64,000 nucleotides of DNA from Symbiobacterium thermophilum IAM 14863. GTDB lineage: Bacteria; Bacillota; Sulfobacillia; Symbiobacteriales; Symbiobacteriaceae. Position numbers and translations under genes: made by a program. Where the stretch lies: contig NC_006177.1 of assembly GCF_000009905.1 (NCBI RefSeq), forward strand, positions 1,488,001 to 1,552,000. The letters run 5' to 3'. Positions 1 through 7,138 of this stretch are shown here, one piece after another. How positions within the stretch are numbered: position 1 is the stretch's first letter; the number at the start of each line of letters is the position of its first letter. The notes beneath the pieces are model-generated. The model saw only the letters and a list, made by a program, of their open reading frames with translations. It made no database searches and had not been told where the DNA came from.

Positions 1-1171
1 CCGGCTGGAGGGGGCACTGCTCGTGCTCGGCTCCGCGACGCCGGCCCTGGAGTCGTTTCACCTGGCGCAGACCGGCGTCTACCGGCTGGTTTCGTTGGGA
101 CACCGGATCGACAACCGGCCGCTGCCGCCGGTGACCCTGGTGGACATGCGGGAGGAGCTGCGGGCGGGCAACCGCTCGATCTTCTCCCGGGCGTTGGTCG
201 AGGCGCTGGACCAGACGCTGTCGGCCCGGGAGCAGGCAATTCTCTTTCTCAACCGCAGGGGTTACAATACATTTATCATGTGCCGGTCGTGCGGCGAGGC
301 GATCCAGTGCGTGCACTGCGCCGTCGCCCTGACCTATCACCTGGGCGACGACCACCTGGCCTGCCACTACTGCGGCTACACGGCGCCGGTGCCCTTGGTC
401 TGTCCGAGCTGCGGGTCCGACAAGATCCGGCACCTGGGGGCCGGCACCGAACGGGTGGAGCAGGAGCTTCAGCGGCTCTATCCGCACGTGCGGGTGGCCC
501 GCATGGACGTGGACACCACCCGGCGCAAGGGGGCCCACGCCGCAATCCTGAAGCGGTTCGCGGACCACGAGGTGGACGTCCTCGTCGGCACGCAGATGAT
601 CACCAAGGGGCTGGACTTCCCCGGCGTGACCCTGGTGGGCGTGGTCCTGGCCGACACCAGCCTGAACCTGCCGGACTTCCGGGCAGCGGAGCGCACCTTC
701 CAGCTGGTGACACAGGTCGCCGGCCGGGCGGGCCGGGGTGACCGGCCCGGCCGGGTGATCGTGCAGACGTACCAGCCCGATCACGCCGCGCTGCAGGCTG
801 CGGCCGAGCACGACTACCACCGCTTCTTCGCCGAGGAGATCCGCTTCCGGCAGGAACTGGATTACCCGCCGTTCGCCCACATGATCCATCTGGTGATCTC
901 GGGCGAGGATGAGGCCGCCGTGGCCGCCACCGCACAGAACGTGCACCGGGTGCTGGCGGAGGGCGGCTTCGGGGGGCAGATTCTGGGGCCGGCGCCGGCC
1001 CCGCTGGCCAAGCTCCGGGGCAAGTACCGGTACCACCTGGTGCTGAAGGGCCCGGACGTCCGGGCGATGGCGGCCGAGGTCAAGGCCTGTTTCGCCGCCG
1101 CCCGGGGGAAGTGGCGTGCTTCCCGGTCGGTCTCGCTCTCGGTGGACGTGGATCCGGTGAGCATACTGTAA
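1..1171 (+). CDS. priA: Primosomal protein N' (PriA helicase), C-terminal part
   Basis: The 3' part of the gene; the reading frame is open through the left window edge, so the N-terminal DNA-binding and first helicase regions lie outside. PriA is the 3'-5' helicase that reloads the replisome at stalled forks. Visible here are the paired zinc-binding cysteine clusters (CRSCG, CVHC, CHYCG, CPSCG) that interrupt the helicase core, and late superfamily 2 motifs: GTERVEQEL, GTQMITKGLDFP, and QVAGRAGRG with the arginine finger. It opens the conserved priA-def-fmt block, and def starts 20 bp downstream. No disruption is seen in the visible part. Confidence 0.97.
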   Translation, partial: RLEGALLVLGSATPALESFHLAQTGVYRLVSLGHRIDNRPLPPVTLVDMREELRAGNRSIFSRALVEALDQTLSAREQAILFLNRRGYNTFIMCRSCGEAIQCVHCAVALTYHLGDDHLACHYCGYTAPVPLVCPSCGSDKIRHLGAGTERVEQELQRLYPHVRVARMDVDTTRRKGAHAAILKRFADHEVDVLVGTQMITKGLDFPGVTLVGVVLADTSLNLPDFRAAERTFQLVTQVAGRAGRGDRPGRVIVQTYQPDHAALQAAAEHDYHRFFAEEIRFRQELDYPPFAHMIHLVISGEDEAAVAATAQNVHRVLAEGGFGGQILGPAPAPLAKLRGKYRYHLVLKGPDVRAMAAEVKACFAAARGKWRASRSVSLSVDVDPVSIL

Positions 1172-1191
1172 TTGACGGAGGGTCATTTTCG

Positions 1192-1845
1192 ATGGCAATT
1201 CTCGAGATCGTCAAGGAGCCGGCGGAGGTCCTGCGCAAGAAGGCCAAGCCGGTGACCAAGATCAACGCATCGATCCGCAAGCTGCTGGATGACATGACCG
1301 AAACGATGTACGCGGCCCCCGGCGTGGGTCTGGCCGCCCCGCAGGTGGGCGTCTCCAAGCGGCTGATCGTAGTCGACCCGCAGGACGGGTCCGGCCAGCT
1401 GTACCAGCTGATCAACCCGGAGATCGTGAAGGCCGAGGGCTGGGTGAAGGGCACGGAGGGCTGCCTTTCCATCCCGGGCATGGTGGGCGACGTGTGGCGC
1501 TACGAGAAGGTGCAGGTGGTGGCCCTGGACCGCACCGGCAAGAAGGTGTGGATCGACGCCGAGGGGTACCTGGCCCGCATCTTCCAGCACGAGATCGACC
1601 ACCTGGACGGCATCCTCTACACCGACAAGTGCACCAACCTGCGGCCGGTCTCCGAGGACGGCGAGGAGGAAGAGGAGGCTGAGGTCGCCGAGGTGATGCC
1701 CGAGCCCGAAGCGGAGGGCGCCGGGGAGCCGTCGGCGGAGGGCGCCGGGCAGGCGGCTGCGGAGGCCGGGGCCGAAGAGGGCGAGCAGGTGACGACCGGG
1801 GTCAGCGGCGAGCGCAGGGGATCGGCCGCCGCGAAGGAGGAGTAG
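1192..1845 (+). CDS. def: Peptide deformylase with acidic C-terminal tail
   Basis: Removes the N-formyl group from nascent proteins. All three signature motifs are present: GVGLAAPQVG, EGCLSIP (metal-binding Cys) and QHEIDHLDG (two metal His and catalytic Glu). The ATG at 1192 has a GGAGGGT ribosome site 8 bases upstream and gives the usual MAILEIV start. Length is 217 residues. The catalytic domain ends near residue 150 and is followed by about 60 residues rich in Glu, Ala and Gly that ordinary deformylases lack; this tail is likely disordered. The gene sits between priA and fmt, whose product adds the formyl group this enzyme removes. Confidence 0.96.
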   Translation: MAILEIVKEPAEVLRKKAKPVTKINASIRKLLDDMTETMYAAPGVGLAAPQVGVSKRLIVVDPQDGSGQLYQLINPEIVKAEGWVKGTEGCLSIPGMVGDVWRYEKVQVVALDRTGKKVWIDAEGYLARIFQHEIDHLDGILYTDKCTNLRPVSEDGEEEEEAEVAEVMPEPEAEGAGEPSAEGAGQAAAEAGAEEGEQVTTGVSGERRGSAAAKEE

Positions 1846-1847
1846 GC

Positions 1848-2828
1848 TTGCTGAAGATCCTCTTCATGGGAACGCCGGAGTTCGCCGCGGTCTCGCTGCG
1901 TGCCCTCCTGGAAGCCGGCTATCCCGTCGTCGGGGTGGTGACCCAGCCGGACAAACCGGCGGGCCGGGGCGGCAAGCTGCGGCCCTCGCCGGTGAAGGAG
2001 GTCGCCCTGGCGCACGGCCTCCCGGTGTTCCAGCCCCGGCGGCTGCGCCGGCCCGAGGTCGTCGCCCAGCTGAAGGAGCTGGGATCGGACCTCACGGTGG
2101 TCGTGGCTTACGGGCAGATCCTCTCCCGGGAGGCCCTGGAGATCAGTCCCCTGGGTTCGATCAACGTGCACGCCTCTCTCCTGCCCCGCTGGCGGGGGGC
2201 GGCGCCGATTCAGCGGGCCATTATGGCCGGGGACGTCGAGACCGGTGTCTGCACCATGTGGATGGACGAGGGCATGGATACCGGCGACGTCTGCCTCACG
2301 GCCCGGGTGCCCATCGGCCCCGACACCACCGGCGGCGAGCTCCACGACGAGCTGGCCCGGGTCGGGGCGGAGCTCCTCTTGGAGACGGTTCGGCGGGTGG
2401 AGGCCGGGGACGCGCCCCGCATCCCCCAGCCGGCCGAGGGCGTGACCTACGCCGCCAAGCTGGAGCCGGCCGACGAGGTCATCGACTGGGCGCGTCCGGC
2501 GGAGGAGCTGTACAACCAGATTCGGGCGCTGAACCCCTGGCCGGGCGCTTATACCAACGGACCCCGGGGCAGGCTGAAGATATGGCGGGCCTCGGTGGTG
2601 CCGAACCCTGAGCCGGGGGCGGAGCCCGGCACCGTGGTCGCGCTGGTCCGGCGCGAGGGCTTCACCGTGGCGGCGGGCGACGGCGCCCTGCTGGTGCGGG
2701 AAGTCCAGCCCCACGGCAAGGCCCGGATGGACGCGCAGTCCTTCGTCAACGGCGGCGGCGTCCAGGTCGGTACCCGATTTTCACCGCCCGAGGCTCCCCA
2801 GCGCGAACCTGCGCCGGGGGAGGCATAG
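1848..2828 (+). CDS. fmt: Methionyl-tRNA formyltransferase
   Basis: Transfers a formyl group from 10-formyl-tetrahydrofolate to initiator Met-tRNA. The N-terminal domain begins LKILFMGTPEFA and carries the folate-site signature HASLLPRWRGAAPIQ near residue 110, followed by the C-terminal OB-like domain. Length is 326 residues, slightly long because of a short Pro/Glu-rich tail. It starts at TTG 1848, two bases after the def stop, with AAGGAGGA at 1834-1841 overlapping the end of def, so the two genes are probably translationally coupled. Confidence 0.96.
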   Translation: MLKILFMGTPEFAAVSLRALLEAGYPVVGVVTQPDKPAGRGGKLRPSPVKEVALAHGLPVFQPRRLRRPEVVAQLKELGSDLTVVVAYGQILSREALEISPLGSINVHASLLPRWRGAAPIQRAIMAGDVETGVCTMWMDEGMDTGDVCLTARVPIGPDTTGGELHDELARVGAELLLETVRRVEAGDAPRIPQPAEGVTYAAKLEPADEVIDWARPAEELYNQIRALNPWPGAYTNGPRGRLKIWRASVVPNPEPGAEPGTVVALVRREGFTVAAGDGALLVREVQPHGKARMDAQSFVNGGGVQVGTRFSPPEAPQREPAPGEA

Positions 2829-2914
2829 TCTTTATAAACAAAGGCTTGGTCACCCGGCTGCCGTCACTGGGCTGGGGACCGGAACTTCGGGTGCGCAGAC
2901 GGGAGGGTCCTGAC

Positions 2915-3619
2915 TTGTACTTCTACCCGATGTTTGATCCGACCATGATCTTCCTGTTGCCGGCGATCATCCTGGTCATCTGGGCACAGGCGCGGGTGCG
3001 CAGCTCGTTCAACGAGTGGTCGCAGGTCGGCACGCGCTCGGGGGTGACAGCCGCCCAGGTCGCCCGGGACATCCTCGACCGGCATGGGCTCACCGACGTG
3101 CCCGTGGAACGGGTCCGGGGCTACCTGAGCGACCACTATGATCCCCAGAAGCGGGTGGTTCGCCTCTCCGATTCGACCTACTCCAGCAACTCGATTGCGG
3201 CGATCGGCGTGGCCGCCCACGAGGTGGGGCACGCCATCCAGCACGAGCTCTCCTACACGCCGCTGCAGGTCCGCAACCTGATCTGGCCGGTGGCCCGCAT
3301 CGGCGACAGCCTGGGGCCGTTCCTGGTGATCATCGGCCTCATCTTCGGCGGCTACTCGGGCCAGATGCTGATGGACATCGGCATCCTGCTGTTCCTGGGG
3401 GCGGTGCTGTTCTACCTGATCACCCTGCCCGTGGAGTTCAACGCCTCCAGCCGGGCGGTGGAGATCCTGGAGACCGGCGGATACATGACCCGCGAAGAGG
3501 TGGCCGGCGCCAGGAAGGTGCTGAACGCTGCGGCGCTCACCTACGTGGCCGGCGCGGCGACGGCGATCATGAGCCTGGTGCGGCTGCTGTTCCTGCGGAG
3601 CATGGCGTCGGATGACTAG
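2915..3619 (+). CDS. YugP-family zinc metallopeptidase, membrane-anchored
   Basis: A 234-residue integral membrane protein of the YugP (peptidase M48-like) family. Residues 10-30 form a hydrophobic anchor. The zinc motif AAHEVGHAIQHE lies near residue 103 and the preceding DHYDP...VRLS segment is typical of the family. Two to three more hydrophobic segments follow. I chose TTG 2915 because GGGAGGG lies 8 bases upstream and the protein then begins MYFYPMFDPTM; a longer frame starting at 2846 has no good ribosome site. The substrate is unknown. The gene occupies its usual clostridial place after fmt. Confidence 0.88.
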   Translation: MYFYPMFDPTMIFLLPAIILVIWAQARVRSSFNEWSQVGTRSGVTAAQVARDILDRHGLTDVPVERVRGYLSDHYDPQKRVVRLSDSTYSSNSIAAIGVAAHEVGHAIQHELSYTPLQVRNLIWPVARIGDSLGPFLVIIGLIFGGYSGQMLMDIGILLFLGAVLFYLITLPVEFNASSRAVEILETGGYMTREEVAGARKVLNAAALTYVAGAATAIMSLVRLLFLRSMASDD

Positions 3620-3626
3620 CGGAACG

Positions 3627-3657
3627 AACCGGCTTGCCCGTGCGGGCGAGCCGGTTT
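3627..3657 (+). terminator. Rho-independent terminator after the YugP gene; intron landing site
   Basis: A 13-bp stem (ACCGGCTTGCCCG against CGGGCGAGCCGGT, one G-T wobble) with a 2-base loop and a following TTTT. It ends the def-fmt-protease transcript. A group II intron begins six bases further on, the placement expected of class C introns, which use terminator stems as targets. Confidence 0.85.
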
Positions 3658-4068
3658 TCTCGGTGTGCCCGGCATGGGCGCTGACTTGGCGGTGAAAGTC
3701 CGCTACGGGCGAGGCAGCACCAGCCCGTTAGCCAAAGGCAAGGGTGTCCGTCGTGAGGCGGAATCTGAAGGAAGCCCGAGGCAAAGCCACGACCCGAGGA
3801 ACACGAACCCCATAGGAGGCTGTGCCGCTCGGGTGAGCTGGCCGAACACAGCAAAACCCGAAGCTGCCAAAGGGCGGTGCGGTAGATGGGGCGGGTGCGG
3901 GGTGAAGGTCAGCGTTCTTACCCGGGGAGATCTGCCGGGAACGCCAGCAACGCTGGTAACCTGCGTCGGGAGACGCAGCTGAACCGGCAGAAGTCAGCAA
4001 AGGCCATAGTACCGGCAGGGGGACGCCCCAACCGGGAAGGGCCGAACGTCAGGAAAGGGGTGAACCCG

Positions 4069-5508
4069 TTGCGTTCGAGCAGCCCGCGACAAACGCAGAA
4101 GACCCCGAACGGGACCTGCTCGCCGGAGGTAGCGGTGAAGCCGCAAGGGACGGCGAGAGGGCGGAGTGGGCAGCCGGCACAAGACGGAACGTTACCCCGC
4201 GGGGAGCACAGCAACCTGATGGAGCAGGTGGTGGCCAGGGAGAACATGCTGGCCGCCCTGAAACGGGTGGAGCGGAACGGAGGCGCTCCCGGCGTGGACG
4301 GTGTCCCCACCGAACGGCTGCGGGACCAGATTCGCGTGGAGTGGAGCCGCATCCGTGAGGGACTGCTCCAGGGGACCTACAGACCGCAGCCAGTCCGCCG
4401 GGTCGAAATCCCGAAACCGGGCGGCGGCAAGCGGATGCTGGGGATTCCCACCGTGATGGACCGCCTGATCCAACAGGCACTCCTGCAAGTACTGACGCCG
4501 ATCTTTGACCCGACATTCTCCGAATCCAGCTACGGCTTTCGGCCGGGGCGGCGGGGTCATGATGCGGTCAGGAAGGCACGTCAGTACGTGGAGGAAGGGT
4601 ACGACTGGGTCGTGGACATGGACCTGGAGAAGTTCTTCGACCGGGTCAACCACGACGTGCTGATGGCCCGCGTGGCGCGGCGGGTAACGGATAAGCGTGT
4701 GCTGCGGCTGATCCGGCGGTACTTACAGGCTGGGGTCATGCTGAACGGGGTAGTCGTGGCGACGGAGGAAGGGACGCCGCAGGGCGGTCCGCTGAGCCCG
4801 CTGCTGGCGAACATCCTGCTGGATGACCTCGACAAGGAGCTGGAGCGCCGCGGGCACCACTTCGTCCGGTACGCCGATGACTGCAACATCTACGTCCGCA
4901 GCAAGCGGGCGGGAGAACGGGTCTACAGGAGCGTGCGCCACTTCCTGCAGGAGCGGTTACGGCTGAAGGTCAACGAGGAGAAGAGCGCAGTGGACCGGCC
5001 GTGGAAGCGGCAGTTCCTCGGGTTTAGTTTCTACAAGCACCGGGGAGTGCGCATCCGGCTGGCCCCGAAGAGCCTGAAGCGCGTGAAGGACAAGCTCCGC
5101 ACGCTGACGGACCGCAACCGCAGCCAGAGCATGGAGGACCGAATCCGGCGCCTGAATGCTTACTTGCGGGGCTGGGTTGGGTACTATGCGCTCTCCGATG
5201 CCAGGTCAGCCTTTGAAAGACTCGAAGGATGGCTGAAGCGTCGGCTGCGAGCATGCGTATGGAAGCAGTGGAAGCGTGTACGCACGCGCTTTCGGGAGTT
5301 GCGCGCCCTCGGTTTGCCCGAATGGGTAGTCCACCAACTCGCCAACAGCCGCAAAGGCCCGTGGCGGATGGCAGGTGGCCCACTAAACAGCGCCCTGGGC
5401 GACGCCTACTGGCGTGCCCAGGGGCTGATAAGCCTGACCGAATGCTATGAAGCGACTCGTCAATCCTGGCGAACCGCCGGATGCGGACCCGCATGTCCGG
5501 TGGTGTGA
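4069..5508 (+). CDS. ltrA: Group II intron reverse transcriptase/maturase
   Basis: Splices and mobilises the surrounding intron. Reverse transcriptase motifs are intact: GAPGVDG, KPGGGKRMLGIP, SSYGFRPGR, DMDLEKFFD, GTPQGGPLSPLL and the catalytic YADD followed by CNIYV. The maturase (X) region follows, with RLNAYLRGWVGYY. No HNH endonuclease domain is present, which fits class C introns. I place the start at TTG 4069, preceded by GGAAAGGGG; ATG 4219, just before the catalytic domain, is the alternative. Length is 479 residues from TTG 4069. The stop codon lies inside or just after domain V, a compact arrangement usual in this class. Confidence 0.93.
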   Translation: MRSSSPRQTQKTPNGTCSPEVAVKPQGTARGRSGQPAQDGTLPRGEHSNLMEQVVARENMLAALKRVERNGGAPGVDGVPTERLRDQIRVEWSRIREGLLQGTYRPQPVRRVEIPKPGGGKRMLGIPTVMDRLIQQALLQVLTPIFDPTFSESSYGFRPGRRGHDAVRKARQYVEEGYDWVVDMDLEKFFDRVNHDVLMARVARRVTDKRVLRLIRRYLQAGVMLNGVVVATEEGTPQGGPLSPLLANILLDDLDKELERRGHHFVRYADDCNIYVRSKRAGERVYRSVRHFLQERLRLKVNEEKSAVDRPWKRQFLGFSFYKHRGVRIRLAPKSLKRVKDKLRTLTDRNRSQSMEDRIRRLNAYLRGWVGYYALSDARSAFERLEGWLKRRLRACVWKQWKRVRTRFRELRALGLPEWVVHQLANSRKGPWRMAGGPLNSALGDAYWRAQGLISLTECYEATRQSWRTAGCGPACPVV

Positions 5509-5542
5509 GAGGACGGGGGCTAGCCGCCCCCTCCTACTCGAT
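5471..5542 (+). ncRNA. Group II intron domains V and VI
   Basis: Domain V starts at GAACCGCC (5471) and folds as a long hairpin: GGATGCGGACC pairs with the following GCATGTCC-containing arm. Domain VI is the GGGGGC/GCCCCC hairpin at 5513-5532, followed by the unpaired region with the likely branch-point A at 5536, six to seven bases from the 3' splice site. Domain V overlaps the last codons of the reverse transcriptase gene. Confidence 0.75.
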
Positions 5543-5590
5543 CGCCATGGGGCGATCACCTGGTCAGCGCCCGTCTGGTCCCGCGGGGCG

Positions 5591-6070
5591 TTGGAGGCGG
5601 AATGTACAGTCGGCTCGGGTGGCCGGGTGTACAATCCGCCTCGAACCGTGGACCCGCGGCACAGTTGGAGGCGGAATGTGCAGTCGGCTCGGGTGGCGGG
5701 GTGCACAATCCGCCTCGAACTGTGGACCCGCGGCGCAGTTGGAGGCGGAATGTGCAGTCGGCTCGGGTGGTCGGGTGCACAACCCGCCTCGAACCTCGGA
5801 CCTGCGGGGTCGTTGGAGGCGGAATGTGCGGTCGGCTCGGGTGGCGGGGTGCACAATCCGCCTCGAACCGTGGTCCTGCGGGGTCGGTGGAGGCGGAATG
5901 TGCAGTCGGCTCGGGTGGTCGGGTGCACAACTCGCCTCGAACCTCGGACCTGCGGGGTCGTTGGAGGCGGAATGTGCAGTCGGCTCGGGTGGCGGGGTGC
6001 ACAATCCGCCTCGAACGACAGACCGGAGGGGGAGTTGACGGCGGAATGTCCAACCGAGCTGGATGGTTTG
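5591..6070. repeat. Tandem array of 74-bp hairpin repeats (6 units plus a degenerate 7th)
   Basis: Units begin at 5591, 5665, 5739, 5813, 5887 and 5961, all exactly 74 bp apart, with a decayed copy at 6035. Each unit carries a 15-bp inverted repeat (first unit 5594-5608 and 5628-5642) around a 19-base loop, starting GAGGCGGAATGT and closing ACAATCCGCCTC, with a constant A-A mismatch. In unit 1 a G-C pair has become A-T on both arms, a compensatory change. The array is nearly free of stop codons on both strands, so long open frames run through it, but 74 is not a multiple of 3 and no fixed peptide repeat results. The long frames are artefacts. Function unknown. Confidence 0.9.
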
Positions 6071-6119
6071 AGACCGGGCCTGGGGCGGCTCTACGCCCCC
6101 GGAGATACTCCTGCAAGAG

Positions 6120-6302
6120 ATGCGGCGGTGCCTCGCCTACCTGCTTGGGCACCTGATCGTGGCGGCCGAGTACCTCGATACTGACGTGCTGCAGCAGTAC
6201 GTGGCCTGGAGCGAGGAGCTGGGGGTGACGCTGCCCGAAGTTCCCTACCGCCCCCTGCCGGGTTACCCGCCTTATCCGCAAGTCGAAGCCAGGGAGGGGT
6301 GA
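6120..6302 (+). CDS. Small hypothetical protein
   Basis: An open frame of 60 residues beginning MRRCLAYLLGHLIVAAEYL, downstream of the hairpin array. The first half looks like a regular amphipathic helix and the last third is Pro/Tyr-rich. GGAGATA lies 12 bases before the ATG. The frame is open upstream to a stop at 6069, so it may be the tail of a longer ancestral protein cut by the repeat array. I do not recognise a family, and coding status is uncertain. Confidence 0.4.
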   Translation: MRRCLAYLLGHLIVAAEYLDTDVLQQYVAWSEELGVTLPEVPYRPLPGYPPYPQVEAREG

Positions 6303-6406
6303 AGCGGCGGCACTTTGGACGCCGCTGCTTTCGCGGGAATGGCCCGCGTGAAGAGCCTCCGCGCGCGGGAATGCTACCTGCACATCTCCGGCGGGAGGCC
6401 GTCAAC

Positions 6407-6754
6407 GTGAACCACACCCCTGTTTCTTTCCGCGTCACCGCTTCCGACCGGGACGAGGAGCGGCTGGCCATCGAGATCCGGGGCACGCCGGCGGGCGAGG
6501 CGGTGATCCGGTACGGCTCCGGCACCGCCACCGTCGATGCCCGGGTGCAGCTGAGCGAGTTCCCCCAGGTGATCATGGCGCTGGACCGGTTCCACCACGA
6601 GTTCGCCGCCGAACTGCTGGCTTACGTCCTCGACCGGGGGGCGATGGCGCAGGAGTCGGACGGCTCGATCATCTACGACCTGGGATCGGCACTGCACGCG
6701 GTGCCGCTTCCGGCGAACCACGAGGTCGGCCTCGGCTACCCCAACTCGTGGTGA
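6407..6754 (+). CDS. Hypothetical protein, 115 residues
   Basis: Begins at GTG 6407 with GGGAGG about 9 bases upstream and reads NHTPVSFRVTASDRDEERL. The composition is that of a normal globular cytoplasmic protein, with alternating strands, a helix with FHHEFAAELLAYVL, and no membrane segment. An in-frame extension to ATG 6299 is Arg-rich and less protein-like, so I favour the shorter start. It lies alone between the repeat array and rsmB. No family recognised. Confidence 0.6.
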   Translation: MNHTPVSFRVTASDRDEERLAIEIRGTPAGEAVIRYGSGTATVDARVQLSEFPQVIMALDRFHHEFAAELLAYVLDRGAMAQESDGSIIYDLGSALHAVPLPANHEVGLGYPNSW

Positions 6755-6847
6755 CCCCCTGGAAAGCCGGGGGACTGGGCGAGCGTCCGCGATCCGGGCA
6801 GGGCGGGGTACTCCCCGCACGGGGGTCCGGAGATGACCGGGTGAGGC

Positions 6848-6957
6848 GCCGGCGAAGGCGGCGAAGGCGGCGGCGAAGGCAGCGGCGAAGGCGCCGGCAA
6901 AGGTGGCGAAGGCAGCGGCAACGGTGGCGAAGGCAGCGGCGACGGCGGCGGACGGCT
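6848..6957. repeat. GGCGAA/GGCAGC microsatellite-like tract in a non-coding gap
   Basis: About 110 bases of imperfect GGCGAAGGC-type hexamer/nonamer repeats on the + strand, such as GGTGGCGAAGGCAGCGGC occurring twice. The flanking gap 6755-7138 has no convincing gene. Translated on the minus strand the tract gives only Ala-rich or Pro/Ser-rich low complexity, and on the plus strand only Arg-rich low complexity. Probably slippage-generated sequence. Confidence 0.65.
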
Positions 6958-7071
6958 CCCCCTCGGGCTCGCCCGGGTCTCCTCCGGCGGGTTGCTCCTG
7001 GCTGTCCGAGGGCCGGCCTGGTCCCCGGAGGCGCCGGCTCCGGATGGCCTGAGGCAAATCATCCGTCCGTC

Positions 7072-7113
7072 TTGGCTCAGAGCCGCCGGTTGCGGTACAC
7101 TCTCCAGAGAGTG
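7072..7113 (+). promoter_or_regulatory. Promoter with perfect palindrome ahead of rsmB
   Basis: A sigma A-like promoter: TTGGCT (7072-7077), 18-bp spacer, TACACT (7096-7101). Overlapping the -10 and expected start point is a perfect 7-bp inverted repeat CACTCTC-CA-GAGAGTG (7098-7113), which could be an operator. It restarts transcription of the rsmB operon after the intron and repeat interruption. Confidence 0.5.
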
Positions 7114-7138
7114 ACAACCCTGCGCTGGAGGCGAGTTC

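Larger units (their letters stand above)
3663..5542 (+). mobile_element. Group II intron, bacterial class C type
   Basis: A self-splicing retroelement of about 1,880 bases. The 5' end GTGTG (3663) matches the group II start consensus GUGYG, and the 3' end ...CTACTCGAT (5542) matches class C introns. Between them lie the structured domain I-IV region, one reverse transcriptase gene, and a recognisable domain V/VI at 5471-5542. It sits immediately 3' of a transcription terminator, which is class C target preference. The intron is full length and its protein is intact, so it may still be active. Boundaries come from consensus ends and could be off by a base or two. Confidence 0.88.

Noticed and set aside
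4069-5508. Retron or diversity-generating retroelement reverse transcriptase
   Set aside because: Intron ends, domain V/VI and a maturase region are present. No retron RNA or variable-region repeat is seen.
5591-6070. CRISPR array
   Set aside because: The whole 74-bp unit is repeated, including what would be spacers. There are no unique spacers and no cas genes nearby.
5556-6383. Long open frames on both strands across the 74-bp repeats
   Set aside because: The repeat contains almost no stop codons in any frame and has a period not divisible by 3, so the translated repeats differ between copies. No ribosome sites or family matches.
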